Below are positions 25,725 to 33,933 of a stretch of 64,000 nt of DNA, one piece after another. Made by a program: the position numbers and the translations under genes. How positions within the stretch are numbered: the first letter of the stretch is position 1; each line of letters begins with the position of its first letter. The stretch covers positions 3,658,001 to 3,722,000 of the forward strand of contig CAWEXD010000008.1 of the NCBI GenBank assembly GCA_963812945.1. Reading direction: 5' to 3'. The notes under the pieces were generated by a model, which had not been told where the DNA came from, searched no databases, and saw only the letters and a program-made list of their open reading frames with translations. The stretch is from DASRDR01 sp963812945 [NCBI: uncultured Candidatus Rokubacteria bacterium]. Its GTDB lineage: Bacteria; Methylomirabilota; Methylomirabilia; Rokubacteriales.

Positions 25725-26692
25725 GCTTCCGGGTTGACCAGGTTCGGCGGCCGCTGGCCCGAGAGCGCGGCGACGCAGTTCTCGGCGGCGCGCGTGGCCA
25801 TCCTGCGGCGCGTCGCGCGGGACGCCGAGCCGATGTGCGGGGTCAGCGCGAGGTTCTCGAGCTCGAGGAGCCCCGGGTGGACCTTCGGCTCCTCCTCGAA
25901 GACGTCGAGGCCCGCGCCCGCGATCCGTCCCGACCGGAGCGCGTCGGCCAGGGCCGCCTCGTCGACCACCGGCCCCCGCGCGACGTTCACGAGGTACGCC
26001 GTGGGCTTCATGAGCGCGAGCTCCGCGGGGCCGATCAGGTGCCGAGTCTCCGATGAGAGCGGGATCGACAGCACGACGAAATCGGCCTCCTGGAGGAGCT
26101 CGGCCTTGGCCCGGTACTCCGCGCCGCCCACGGCCCGTTCGGCCTCCGGGTCACGCTTCCGGTTGTGGTAGAGCACCCGCATCCCGAAGCCCTGGGCGCG
26201 CCGGGCGATCGCCTGGCCGATCCGGCCCAGGCCGATGATGCCGAGGGTCGCCCCGTGCACGTCGACGCCCATCAGCTGGCTCCAGTAGACCCCGGTCCAC
26301 TTCCCGGCGCGGACGAAACGATCGCTCTCGGGCACGCGGCGCGCCACGCCCAGCATCAGCGCCCAGGCCATGTCGGCCGTGGTGTCGGTCAGCGCGCCCG
26401 GCGTGTTCGTGACGAGGATCCCCCGCCGGGTCGCCGCCGCGACGTCGACGATGTTGTAGCCGACGGCGGCGACCGCCACGATGCGGAGGCCGGGCGCGGC
26501 CGCGAGGACCGCCTCGGGAACCGGGTGCGCCCCCATCGGGATGATGGCCGCGCAGTCAGCGACCCGGCGGGCAAGGTCGGCGGCGGGAAGCTCGTGCTCG
26601 GTGTGACTCGTCTCGACGGTCCCGACGCGCTCGAGGATCGCGCGCACCTCCGCTTCCATCGGCCAGGTCACGAAGATGCGGTGGCGCGCCAT
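25709..26692 (-). CDS. D-2-hydroxyacid dehydrogenase, glyoxylate/hydroxypyruvate reductase-like
   Basis: A 327-residue family member with Rossmann motif GLGRIG (154-159) and catalytic Arg239 (NVARGPVVDE), Glu268 (FEEEP) and His286 (TPHIGSA). The VAVAAVGYNIVDVAAATRRG and TNTPGALTDTTADMAW segments resemble D-glycerate dehydrogenases (GyaR/GhrB type). The ATG at 26692 gives the normal start; an upstream in-frame ATG would add 18 Arg-rich residues. A second, more distant paralogue lies at 1786-2739. Confidence 0.9.
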   Translation of the reverse strand: MARHRIFVTWPMEAEVRAILERVGTVETSHTEHELPAADLARRVADCAAIIPMGAHPVPEAVLAAAPGLRIVAVAAVGYNIVDVAAATRRGILVTNTPGALTDTTADMAWALMLGVARRVPESDRFVRAGKWTGVYWSQLMGVDVHGATLGIIGLGRIGQAIARRAQGFGMRVLYHNRKRDPEAERAVGGAEYRAKAELLQEADFVVLSIPLSSETRHLIGPAELALMKPTAYLVNVARGPVVDEAALADALRSGRIAGAGLDVFEEEPKVHPGLLELENLALTPHIGSASRATRRRMATRAAENCVAALSGQRPPNLVNPEAWRSP

Positions 26693-26905
26693 CCTGCGCG
26701 AGCCTACCCGTCGCCGACGACGGCTGTCAAGCTCGGCGGCGATCATCGGCGCGCGTCATCGCCGATCTCCGCTCGGCTGTCCACGTGCATGGCCGCACCG
26801 CACGAGCCGGATCTTCGCCGAGACCCCGGAACCGGGACGTGCCGGGCGCGCTGCGTGCTACCATCCGAGACCGCCGTCACCCACATTCCGCTGCGGAGGT
26901 AGGTC

Positions 26906-28960
26906 ATGACGCCACGGTTCTCATCGGGTGCCCCGCCGGCGGCCGGCCGACGACGGGCCCTGCTGCCGGCGATTGGGCTCCTTCTGGCCGGCTGCTTGGC
27001 CGGCTGCGCGACCCTCGGCCCGAGCGCGTCACTCGCCCCCCGCGCCGCGCATCCCCTGGACGACCTGACAGCGGACGAGATCCGGGTCGCGGCGAAGGCG
27101 GTCCGCGACAGCGGACGCTTCACGGAGGGGGCCCGATTCCCCATCGTGATGCTGAAGGAGCCGGACAAATCGAGGCTGGCCGCCGGCGGGGCGGTCCCGC
27201 GGCAGGCCACGCTTGCGGTCTTCGAGCCGCGCCAGGGCGCCTTGTGGGAGGTCACGGTCGACCTGCCCGCGGGCCGGATCGCCGACGCCACGCGGGTGCC
27301 CGACGTCCAGCCCCCGATCCTGATGGACGAGTACGAGGAGCTGGAGCGGATCGTCAAAGCCGACGACCGGTGGAAGGCGGCCATGGCCCGCCGGGGCATC
27401 ACGAACCTGGACGACGTCGCGGTCGACGGCTGGGCCGCCGGCGTGCTGTCGCCCGCCGAGCGGCAGTCAAACCTCCGGCTGATGCGCGGGCTGGCCTACT
27501 ACCGGGGCGGGGGCATCCAGAACCACTACGCGCGGCCGATCGAGGGGGTCGTCGCCACGGTCGACATGAGCAAGGGCGTGGTGATCGAGGTCACGGACGA
27601 CGAGACGCCGCCGGTCGCGTCCGGGGCGCAGGAGTTCTCCGAGAAGGCCAACGCGCCGCTCCGCACGGGTCTGAAGCCCTTGCTGAGCCAGATGCCCGAG
27701 GGGGTGTCCTTCGAGGTCTCCGGCCAGGAGATCCGGTGGCAGAACTGGCGCTTCCGCTACAGCATCCAGGCGATGAAGGGTCTGGTGCTCTACGACGTGC
27801 GCTACGAGGACCGGGGCCGCGTGCGCCCGATCCTCCACAAGCTCGCGCTGGCGGAGATGCTCGTGCCGTACAGTGACGCCCGGAAGAGCTGGTCGTTCCG
27901 CAACGCCTTCGACGTCGGCGAGTACGGCACCGGCCGGACGGCCCACACCCTGGACCCGCTCGTCGACGTGCCGCCCCACGCCGCCTTCTTCGACGGCCAC
28001 TTCGCGACGGACACCGGGGAGCCCGTGACCGTCGAGCGGGCGGCAGCCGTCTACGAGCGGGACGGCGGGCTCCTGTGGAAGCATCACGACGAGAAGAACG
28101 AGGTGATGCACGCGCGGCGCGCGCGGCAGCTCGTCGTCACCTTCATGACGACGGTCGGCAACTACGACTACGGCATCAACTACATCTTCCACCAGGACGG
28201 GGTGCTGGACGTGGAGGTCGAGCTGACGGGCATCCTGCTCGCCCAGGGCTCCTCCCTCGAGCGGGACCCGTGCGCGCCGTCGTGTCACGCGATGGTCGAG
28301 CGGCACATCGTGGCCCCGCCCCATCAGCACTTCTTCTCCTTCCGGGTCGACTTCGACGTCGACGGCCTGGAGAACACGCCGCTGGAGGCGAACGCGGTCG
28401 CCGTGGGCCCCGGCGCGGCCAATCCCGACGGGAACGCCTTCGGGCTGGCGGAGCGGGTCCTGCGCACCGAGAAGGGGGCGGTGGGACACGTGGACCACGC
28501 GACCCATCGCGCGTGGAAGGTGGTCAACCCGCGTGTCCGGAACGACCTCGGGCACCCCGTCGGCTACGCCCTGGTGCCTGGCGTGAACTCGGCCCCGTAC
28601 CTCCTGCCAGAGTCTCAGATGCGGCAGCGGGCCGGGTTCATCGAGCATCACATCTGGTTCACCCGGTACCGCGAGGGCGAGGACAGCTCGGCCGGGCCCT
28701 ACCCCAACCAGGGCCCTCCGGGGCGCGGGCTGCCGGCCTGGATCGCCGACGACGAGGCCCTGGACGGCCAGGACGTCGTGGCCTGGTACACCTTCGGCGT
28801 CACCCACTTCCCGCGGCCGGAGGAGTGGCCGGTGATGAACGTGACCCGGGCCGGCTTCCGGATCATGCCCGTCCACTTCTTCTCGCGGAACCCCGCGATG
28901 GACCTGCCCGAGGTGCCGAGCGAGGCCGTCCGGAGGGAGCTGGACCGGCGCCGGCGGTAG
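26906..28960 (+). CDS. Copper-containing primary-amine oxidase, predicted lipoprotein
   Basis: A 684-residue type 2 copper amine oxidase that turns primary amines into aldehydes, H2O2 and ammonia. Tyr420 in TVGNYDYG is the precursor of the topaquinone cofactor, Asp336 in FDVGEYGTG is the catalytic base, and His473/His475 (PHQHFF) and His634 (THFP) are the copper ligands. The N-terminus has a signal with two possible lipoboxes (LLAGC, LAGC), so the enzyme is probably lipid-anchored outside the inner membrane. GGAGGT lies 5 nt before the ATG. Downstream are a DoxX-like gene, a selenoprotein and a Cys-rich gene. Confidence 0.93.
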   Translation: MTPRFSSGAPPAAGRRRALLPAIGLLLAGCLAGCATLGPSASLAPRAAHPLDDLTADEIRVAAKAVRDSGRFTEGARFPIVMLKEPDKSRLAAGGAVPRQATLAVFEPRQGALWEVTVDLPAGRIADATRVPDVQPPILMDEYEELERIVKADDRWKAAMARRGITNLDDVAVDGWAAGVLSPAERQSNLRLMRGLAYYRGGGIQNHYARPIEGVVATVDMSKGVVIEVTDDETPPVASGAQEFSEKANAPLRTGLKPLLSQMPEGVSFEVSGQEIRWQNWRFRYSIQAMKGLVLYDVRYEDRGRVRPILHKLALAEMLVPYSDARKSWSFRNAFDVGEYGTGRTAHTLDPLVDVPPHAAFFDGHFATDTGEPVTVERAAAVYERDGGLLWKHHDEKNEVMHARRARQLVVTFMTTVGNYDYGINYIFHQDGVLDVEVELTGILLAQGSSLERDPCAPSCHAMVERHIVAPPHQHFFSFRVDFDVDGLENTPLEANAVAVGPGAANPDGNAFGLAERVLRTEKGAVGHVDHATHRAWKVVNPRVRNDLGHPVGYALVPGVNSAPYLLPESQMRQRAGFIEHHIWFTRYREGEDSSAGPYPNQGPPGRGLPAWIADDEALDGQDVVAWYTFGVTHFPRPEEWPVMNVTRAGFRIMPVHFFSRNPAMDLPEVPSEAVRRELDRRRR

Positions 28961-29021
28961 GCCGGCACGCCTCCCGCACCGTCTTGACGCCGACGCGGGA
29001 TTCTGGCGCTATGGACCGCGG

Positions 29022-29444
29022 ATGGGCGCGTATGCCGGCATCCTCCTGCGGGTCGTCGTGGGCGCGATCTACCTCTTCCAGGCCTACCTCGCGCTGTTCA
29101 CGGCCACCCCGAAGGGGCTGGCCGGCTACATCGCGAAGCTGAACCTGCCAGCCCCGACCATCCTGTCGGTCGCCGTCATCGCCGTTCACGGACTCGGCGG
29201 CGCGATGCTCCTGATCGGGATCTGGCCGCGCCTGGCGGCGTCGCTGAACGCCGCGGTGCTGCTCCTCGGCGTCCTGACCGTCTACGTGCGCCAGGGGACG
29301 CTGCTGAAGGGCTCCGTCGTCGACGCCGCGATCGGGCGGACGACGGCCGCCGGCTACGAGTATGTCGCGCTGCTTGCCGCCGCCACCGTGCTCGTCGCCA
29401 TCTCGGGAGGCGGCGGCTCGTCCTCGGGCAAGAAGTCATCGTGA
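29022..29444 (+). CDS. DoxX-like membrane protein
   Basis: A 140-residue protein with about four hydrophobic helices. It begins RVVVGAIYLFQAYLA with a long central segment SVAVIAVHGLGGAMLLIGIW typical of DoxX/DoxD-like proteins, and a Gly/Ser-rich tail. The family is linked to thiosulfate:quinone reduction in archaea and to redox homeostasis elsewhere, so the precise role is not set. It sits 61 bp after the amine oxidase and 49 bp before the selenoprotein, suggesting one transcript. Confidence 0.7.
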   Translation: MGAYAGILLRVVVGAIYLFQAYLALFTATPKGLAGYIAKLNLPAPTILSVAVIAVHGLGGAMLLIGIWPRLAASLNAAVLLLGVLTVYVRQGTLLKGSVVDAAIGRTTAAGYEYVALLAAATVLVAISGGGGSSSGKKSS

Positions 29445-29493
29445 GAGGCGCGCCGCCGGCCGTCCGCCGACACGAGCGCGCGGGGAGGAACAC

Positions 29494-29790
29494 ATGGGGC
29501 ACATGAAGGAGTTCGCCGGGCTTCACTACCGGGAGGGCGCTCTCGATCCGAAGACCCTCCAGCTCGTGGCCCTGGCCGCCATGGCGGCGGCCGGGTGCAC
29601 CTCCTGAGTGCCCGGACGCTTCGCGGCTGCGAAGCAAGCCGGCGCCACTGACGACGAGATCAGCGAGACCCTCATGATGGCCATGCGCGGGGCCGCCCGG
29701 GCCACCTGGAGCACGATCAAGCACATCCCGGGCGTCGAGGACCTTTCCAAGGAGTGGAAGACGACGTACGAACACGAGCACGGCAAGTAG
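29494..29790 (+). CDS. AhpD-like / carboxymuconolactone decarboxylase family selenoprotein (UGA decoded as Sec38)
   Basis: The frame runs from ATG 29494 through an in-frame TGA at 29605-29607 to TAG 29788-29790, giving 98 residues. The halves join into one CMD domain: KTLQLVALAAMAAAG before, FAAAKQAGATDDEISETLMMA after. The TGA replaces the second cysteine of the family CxxC redox motif, reading C35-T-S-U38. A perfect 7-bp hairpin with loop GGCT begins 10 nt after the TGA, matching a bacterial SECIS. GGGGAGG stands 5 nt before the ATG. A thiol/selenol peroxidase-type role is likely. If Sec is not inserted the gene would be truncated at residue 37. Confidence 0.82.
29605..29635 (+). promoter_or_regulatory. 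UGA codon plus bacterial SECIS-like hairpin
   Basis: After TGA (29605-29607), arms GCTTCGC (29618-29624) and GCGAAGC (29629-29635) pair perfectly around loop GGCT. The loop begins 17 nt after the TGA and has G at its first two positions, within the known limits for SelB-binding elements inside bacterial coding regions. Confidence 0.75.
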
Positions 29791-29842
29791 GCGCCTCGGC
29801 CCCCGGGCGCCGCTCGCCGGACCCGCAGGAGGAGACACACAG

Positions 29843-30262
29843 ATGGCGAAGTGCGTCTGCAGCGAAGCCGAAGTCGAGTGCCAGTGCGGGTGCGGCTGTA
29901 TCTGTGTCCACGGTGAAGAAGGGACGGACCCGGACTGCTTCACGTTCTGCTTCAAGTGCCCGGACCCCAAGACCGGCGCCGCGTCCGGCCTTCACGGGAC
30001 CGTGCTGGGGTTCGACTCCTGGATCGGTCGGCGGTCGCGCCGCCGGAAGCTCAGCGGTCAGACGAAGATCAGCATTCGCTGCCGCGAGGCGCCGCTCGGC
30101 AGCCTCGCCATCGCGCTCGAGAAGATCGCTGGCGTCAAGCTCGCGGTGCCGACGTCGAAGCTGGCGTCCAAGCGCAGGGTCAACCTCACGGGGCGCGTGG
30201 ATGACATCGTCAAGCGCCTGGGGATCATCCGGCTCGACGAGACACGGCGCGCGTCCCGCTGA
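29843..30262 (+). CDS. Cys-rich protein with C-terminal STN-like domain
   Basis: A 139-residue protein. Ten cysteines lie in the first 39 residues (positions 4, 6, 13, 15, 17, 19, 21, 32, 36, 39), a dense metal- or disulfide-type array. Residues ~73-130 (ISIRCREAPLGSLAIALEKI, then RVNLTGRVDDIVKRLGI) resemble the secretin/TonB N-terminal (STN) fold. AGGAGGAGA precedes the ATG. No signal peptide is visible. I do not recognise the full architecture. It follows the selenoprotein by 52 bp, so a shared redox or metal role is possible. Confidence 0.65.
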   Translation: MAKCVCSEAEVECQCGCGCICVHGEEGTDPDCFTFCFKCPDPKTGAASGLHGTVLGFDSWIGRRSRRRKLSGQTKISIRCREAPLGSLAIALEKIAGVKLAVPTSKLASKRRVNLTGRVDDIVKRLGIIRLDETRRASR

Positions 30263-30278
30263 GGGCGCGCAGCTCGGT

Positions 30279-31382
30279 CTACCGGACGTCCAGGACGGGC
30301 GAGCCGAGCACCTCGGGTAGCGGCCGTACGCCGAGTCCGGGTTCGGTCGACGCGGCCAGCCGGCCGTGGCGCCGCTGGGGCGCGCCGTCGGCCGTCCGGA
30401 GCGTGACGTAGCTGTTGAAGTCGGTCGCGCTGAAGAGACTCGCCGGCGGCGTGCTGTGCGCGAGGTGGGCGATCGTCGCGGTGACGATGTCCCCGCCCCA
30501 CGTGTCCTCGATGGTCAGGGCGATGCCGAGCGCCACGCAGACGTCGCGGATCACGCGGGCGCGCGTGAGCCCACCCACCTTGCTGATCTTCAGGTTGATC
30601 ACGTCCATGGCCCGGTCGGCGTGCCCGCGCAGCACCATGCCCAGGTCGTCCATCGACTCGTCCAAGACGACGGGGTGGTCCGTGTGGCGGCGGACGGTCA
30701 GGCACTCCTCGTAGCTCAGGCAGGGCTGCTCGATGTAGACGTCCACGTCGCGGACACCGCGGACGACGCGGAGCGCCTCGTGGGGGAGCCATCCGGTGTT
30801 CGCGTCGGCGATGAGGACGTCGCCCGGCACGAGGACCGCGGCCACGGCGCGGATCCGGCGGATGTCCTCGTCCGGGTCGCCCCCGACCTTCAGCTGAAAG
30901 CGCCGGTATCCTTCGGCGCGATACCCGGCCACGCGCTCGGCCATGCGCTCCGGCGCGTCCTGGGAGATCGCGCGGTAGAGGACGAAGTCCTCGCCGTAGC
31001 GGCCGCCGAGGAGCGTCACGACCGGCTGACCCGTCGCCTGGCCGAGGAGGTCCCAGCACGCCACGTCGATCGCCGACTTCACGTAGGGGTGGCCCTTCAG
31101 GAGCGCGTCCATCCGGCGGTTCAGCGCGCCGAGGGCGAGCGGATCCTCGCCGAGGAGCCCGGGAGCGAGCTCGGCGATGCCCGCCCGGGCCCCCGCGGCG
31201 TACGCGGGGAGGTATGCCGGCCCGAGCGGGCAGACTTCTCCGTGTCCCGCGAGGCCGGTATCCGTCTCGACGCGGACGATGGTCGAGTCGAAGACCTCGA
31301 CCGCCTTGCCGCCCGACCACGCGTAGCGGCCCTCCCGGAGGGGCAGCGCCACCCGGTAGGCGGCGATCCGCCGGATCTTCAT
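30279..31382 (-). CDS. Mandelate racemase/muconate lactonizing enzyme family, likely cis-3-hydroxy-L-proline dehydratase-like
   Basis: A 367-residue enolase-superfamily enzyme. Metal ligands are Asp193 (DANTGW), Glu218 (IEQP) and Asp241 (LDES); candidate base lysines are Lys165 (QLKVGG) and Lys265 (LKISKVGG). The [24 protein letters not shown] and IEDTWGGDI segments are like cis-3-hydroxy-L-proline dehydratases. This substrate call is inference; other acid sugars or amino acids are possible. putA, a proline-catabolic gene, lies 7 kb away. Confidence 0.82.
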   Translation of the reverse strand: MKIRRIAAYRVALPLREGRYAWSGGKAVEVFDSTIVRVETDTGLAGHGEVCPLGPAYLPAYAAGARAGIAELAPGLLGEDPLALGALNRRMDALLKGHPYVKSAIDVACWDLLGQATGQPVVTLLGGRYGEDFVLYRAISQDAPERMAERVAGYRAEGYRRFQLKVGGDPDEDIRRIRAVAAVLVPGDVLIADANTGWLPHEALRVVRGVRDVDVYIEQPCLSYEECLTVRRHTDHPVVLDESMDDLGMVLRGHADRAMDVINLKISKVGGLTRARVIRDVCVALGIALTIEDTWGGDIVTATIAHLAHSTPPASLFSATDFNSYVTLRTADGAPQRRHGRLAASTEPGLGVRPLPEVLGSPVLDVR

Positions 31383-31571
31383 CGCCCATTCCCCTGGCGT
31401 CCCATCAGGTCGCGGCTCGTCGTCCTCTCGCCGGCCGGGCAGCTCGCCCGCTCGCGATCAGCCGGCAGCGTGGAATCGAGCGGGGCCCGGGTTCCGGGGG
31501 GAGGTGGAGTCCGGTCCGCCGCGGGGGGGCCGTCGAGCGGGGGGCGGCGTCCCGCCAGAGGGAGCTCCGGG

Positions 31572-31820
31572 CTATTCGCGGATCCAGCTCTCGGCGAGCG
31601 GGATCTCGAGCGCCGCCGCGGTCGGCGCGCCGGCGCTCGGTTGGAGGCGGCGGAGCGCGTCGACGTCGACCCGCCGGTAGAGGCGCTGTCGCCGCGTGCC
31701 CTGACGGTAGCTCCGTAGGATCCTGCGGCTCACATAGGCGTAGAGGGTGGCCGGCTTCACCCCGAGCCGCTCCGCCGCCTCGTCCACCGTCAGGTACTCC
31801 TCGCCCCCGATCACCACCAT
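31572..31820 (-). CDS. Single-domain HTH regulator (BldC/excisionase-like)
   Basis: An 82-residue protein made mostly of one winged [38 protein letters not shown], then [13 protein letters not shown]. The ATG at 31820 is chosen because upstream in-frame codons add non-family residues. The same HTH type is found fused to the N-terminus of some bacterial citrate synthases, and here it is divergent from a citrate synthase gene. With overlapping promoters and phased repeats between them, it probably controls both genes. Confidence 0.8.
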   Translation of the reverse strand: MVVIGGEEYLTVDEAAERLGVKPATLYAYVSRRILRSYRQGTRRQRLYRRVDVDALRRLQPSAGAPTAAALEIPLAESWIRE

Positions 31821-31865
31821 CGTTCCCGCCACCCTAGCAACCACCCCGACCCCCGTCCAGGGATC

Positions 31866-31905
31866 TTGTGGAATCAAGTATAATCAATAATAATCAATGT
31901 ACCAA
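31866..31905. promoter_or_regulatory. Divergent promoters with three AATCAA direct repeats at 10-bp spacing
   Basis: AATCAA occurs at 31872, 31882 and 31892, exactly one helical turn apart, in an A+T-rich island. On the plus strand TATAAT (31879-31884) is a perfect -10 for citrate synthase, with no good -35. On the minus strand TTGGTA (31905-31900) and TATACT (31882-31877) are 17 bp apart and point to the HTH gene. Small wHTH proteins such as BldC bind phased direct repeats head-to-tail, so this is the likely operator. Confidence 0.65.
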
Positions 31906-31953
31906 GGTGCCGATCCCTCACACCTGGGCGGAGCCACCGAGAGGAGGCAGGCC

Positions 31954-33111
31954 ATGGACTCGACCTGGAAAGCGGGGCTGGAAGACGTGGTCGCGGCGCG
32001 GTCGGCGATCACCGCCATCGACGGCGCGACGGGGCGGCTGTATCACCGGGGCTACGAGATCGGCGAGCTCGTGGAGCGGGCGAGCTTCGAGGAGACGACG
32101 CACCTTCTCTGGTTCGGGGAGCTACCGTCGGCGGCCGAGAGCGGCGCCTTTGCGGGGCGGCTCCGCGCCGCCCGCGGGGTCCCGCCATCGGTCCTCGCCC
32201 TCCTCCGCACGCTACCGGCGGACACGCACCCCCTCGACGTCTTGCGCACCGCCGTCTCGCTCGCCGCCACTGTCGATCCCGACCGTCGCCTCACCGACTC
32301 TGAAGCGAATCTCCGCAAGGCGCTCAGGCTCACGACGCTCGTTCCCGGGGTCGTCGCCGCCTGGCAGCGCCTCCGGACGGGGCTGGAGCCAGTGCCGGCC
32401 GACACCGAGGGCTCGCACGCCGCGCACTTCCTTCGGCTCCTGCACGGGCGCCCACCCGCGCCCGACGTTGCCCGGGTCCTCGACACGATCCTCACGCTCC
32501 ACGCCGACCACGAGCTCAACGCCTCGACGTTCGCGGTCCGGGTCGCGGTTGCGACGCTGGCGGACCTCCACGCGGCCCTGGTCGCCGCGATCGCCACGCT
32601 CAAGGGGCCACGCCACGGGGGCGCCAACGAGGACGTGCTGGCCATGCTGCTGGAGATCGGCGATCCCGAGCGGGCCGAGGCGTACGTCGCCGCCCGCCTG
32701 GACGCCCACGCGCGCGGGACCCGGGCCGAACGGGCGGACCCGCGGATCCGGGTCCCCGGCTTCGGACACCGCGTGTACCGGGTGGACGACGCGCGGGCGC
32801 GCGTGCTGCGGCAGATGGCGGAGGCGATGGCCGAGGCGACCGGGCACGCCCGGCTCTTCGCCGCCGCCGAGGGCGTCTACGCGGCGATGACGGCCCGGAC
32901 TGGCCTCCCGGTCAACGTCGACTTCTTCTCGGCGGTCGTGTACCACGCGCTCGGCATCCCGGGCGACCTCTGCACGTCGATCTTCGCGGTCGGGCGGGTG
33001 GCGGGGTGGTGCGCGCACGCGCTCGAGCAGTATGCGGACAACCGCCTCATCCGTCCGCGGGCGGAGTACACCGGCCTGCCGCCACGGGAGCTGGCCGCCC
33101 ACAGCCGCTGA
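31954..33111 (+). CDS. Citrate synthase (citrate/2-methylcitrate synthase family)
   Basis: A 385-residue enzyme condensing oxaloacetate with acetyl-CoA (or a close analogue). Catalytic residues are His221 (HGGANE), His272 (GFGHRVY) and Asp323 (NVDFFSA). The length fits the shorter type found in 2-methylcitrate or Gram-positive-like synthases, so propionyl-CoA use cannot be excluded. GAGGAGG lies 6 nt before the ATG at 31954, which starts at MDSTWKAGLEDVVAARSAI as in relatives; an in-frame ATG at 31897 is inside the promoter region. Confidence 0.93.
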   Translation: MDSTWKAGLEDVVAARSAITAIDGATGRLYHRGYEIGELVERASFEETTHLLWFGELPSAAESGAFAGRLRAARGVPPSVLALLRTLPADTHPLDVLRTAVSLAATVDPDRRLTDSEANLRKALRLTTLVPGVVAAWQRLRTGLEPVPADTEGSHAAHFLRLLHGRPPAPDVARVLDTILTLHADHELNASTFAVRVAVATLADLHAALVAAIATLKGPRHGGANEDVLAMLLEIGDPERAEAYVAARLDAHARGTRAERADPRIRVPGFGHRVYRVDDARARVLRQMAEAMAEATGHARLFAAAEGVYAAMTARTGLPVNVDFFSAVVYHALGIPGDLCTSIFAVGRVAGWCAHALEQYADNRLIRPRAEYTGLPPRELAAHSR

Positions 33112-33147
33112 CGGCGGCCGGACGGGAGGATCGGCGGCCCCGGGACG

Positions 33148-33933
33148 CTATCGGTGGTCCCAGCGGGGCGGCTCCTTCGCGAAGAATGCGCGCACGCCCT
33201 CCTGGCAGTCAGCCGTCCGGAAGACCGCCTCGGACAGCGCGAGCGTGCGGCGGACGGCGTCGTCCTCGGTGGTGTCCTGGGCGAGGTCCACCGCCTCCTT
33301 CATGAGCTGGAGGGCGCGGTTCGGCCGGTCGGCCAGCGTGCGCGCGAGGTCGAGGGCCGCGGCGAGCGCCTGACCGGCCGGGACGACGCGGTTCACGAGG
33401 CCCCAGGCGCGGGCGGTCTCGGCGTCGATCGGCTCGCCCGTGAACATCAGCTCCTTGGCGCGCCCCTCTCCCACCCGCCGTGGCACACGCACCGTCCCGC
33501 CGCTCCCGGGGAGCACGCCGAGCTTCACCTCGGGCAGGGCGAGCCGTACGTCCGCCCCCGCGATCAGGATGTCGCAGCAGACGGCCAGCTCGAGCCCGCC
33601 GCCGTAGGCGAGCCCGTTCAACGCCGCGATCGTCGGCTTCGGGAAGTCGTCGAGGCGGCTGTACGCCTGGTTCTCCGGGCCGAGCTTCTTTCGCACGACG
33701 TCGTCCGCGACCGACGGGAACTCGCTCACGTCGGACCCCGCGCAGAACGCGCGGGGCCCGGCGCCCGTGACGACCAGCACGCGGGCGGCCGGGTCGGTCG
33801 CCAGCCCGTCGAGCGCGGCTTGGAGCCGTCGCGTCAGCTCGAGGGTCACCAGGTTGAGTGGTGGATTGTCCAGCGTCAGCACGGCGACGCCGGCCTCGAT
33901 GGTCACGCGGATCAGCGCAGGGTGGTCGGTCAT
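33148..33933 (-). CDS. Enoyl-CoA hydratase/isomerase family protein
   Basis: A 261-residue crotonase-fold enzyme. The oxyanion-hole segments RAFCAGSDVSEF and LNGLAYGGGLELAVCCD are intact, and PEVKLGVLPGSGGTVRVPR carries one of the usual acid positions. The ATG at 33933 overlaps the CoA-transferase stop (ATGA), fixing the start. It probably acts on the CoA thioester made by the upstream transferase; the acyl substrate is unknown. Confidence 0.9.
   Translation of the reverse strand: MTDHPALIRVTIEAGVAVLTLDNPPLNLVTLELTRRLQAALDGLATDPAARVLVVTGAGPRAFCAGSDVSEFPSVADDVVRKKLGPENQAYSRLDDFPKPTIAALNGLAYGGGLELAVCCDILIAGADVRLALPEVKLGVLPGSGGTVRVPRRVGEGRAKELMFTGEPIDAETARAWGLVNRVVPAGQALAAALDLARTLADRPNRALQLMKEAVDLAQDTTEDDAVRRTLALSEAVFRTADCQEGVRAFFAKEPPRWDHR

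Noticed and set aside
28984-29015. TTGACG/TATGGA promoter for the DoxX-like gene
   Set aside because: The spacer is 20 bp, outside the usual range, and the gene is only 61 bp after the amine oxidase, so cotranscription is simpler.
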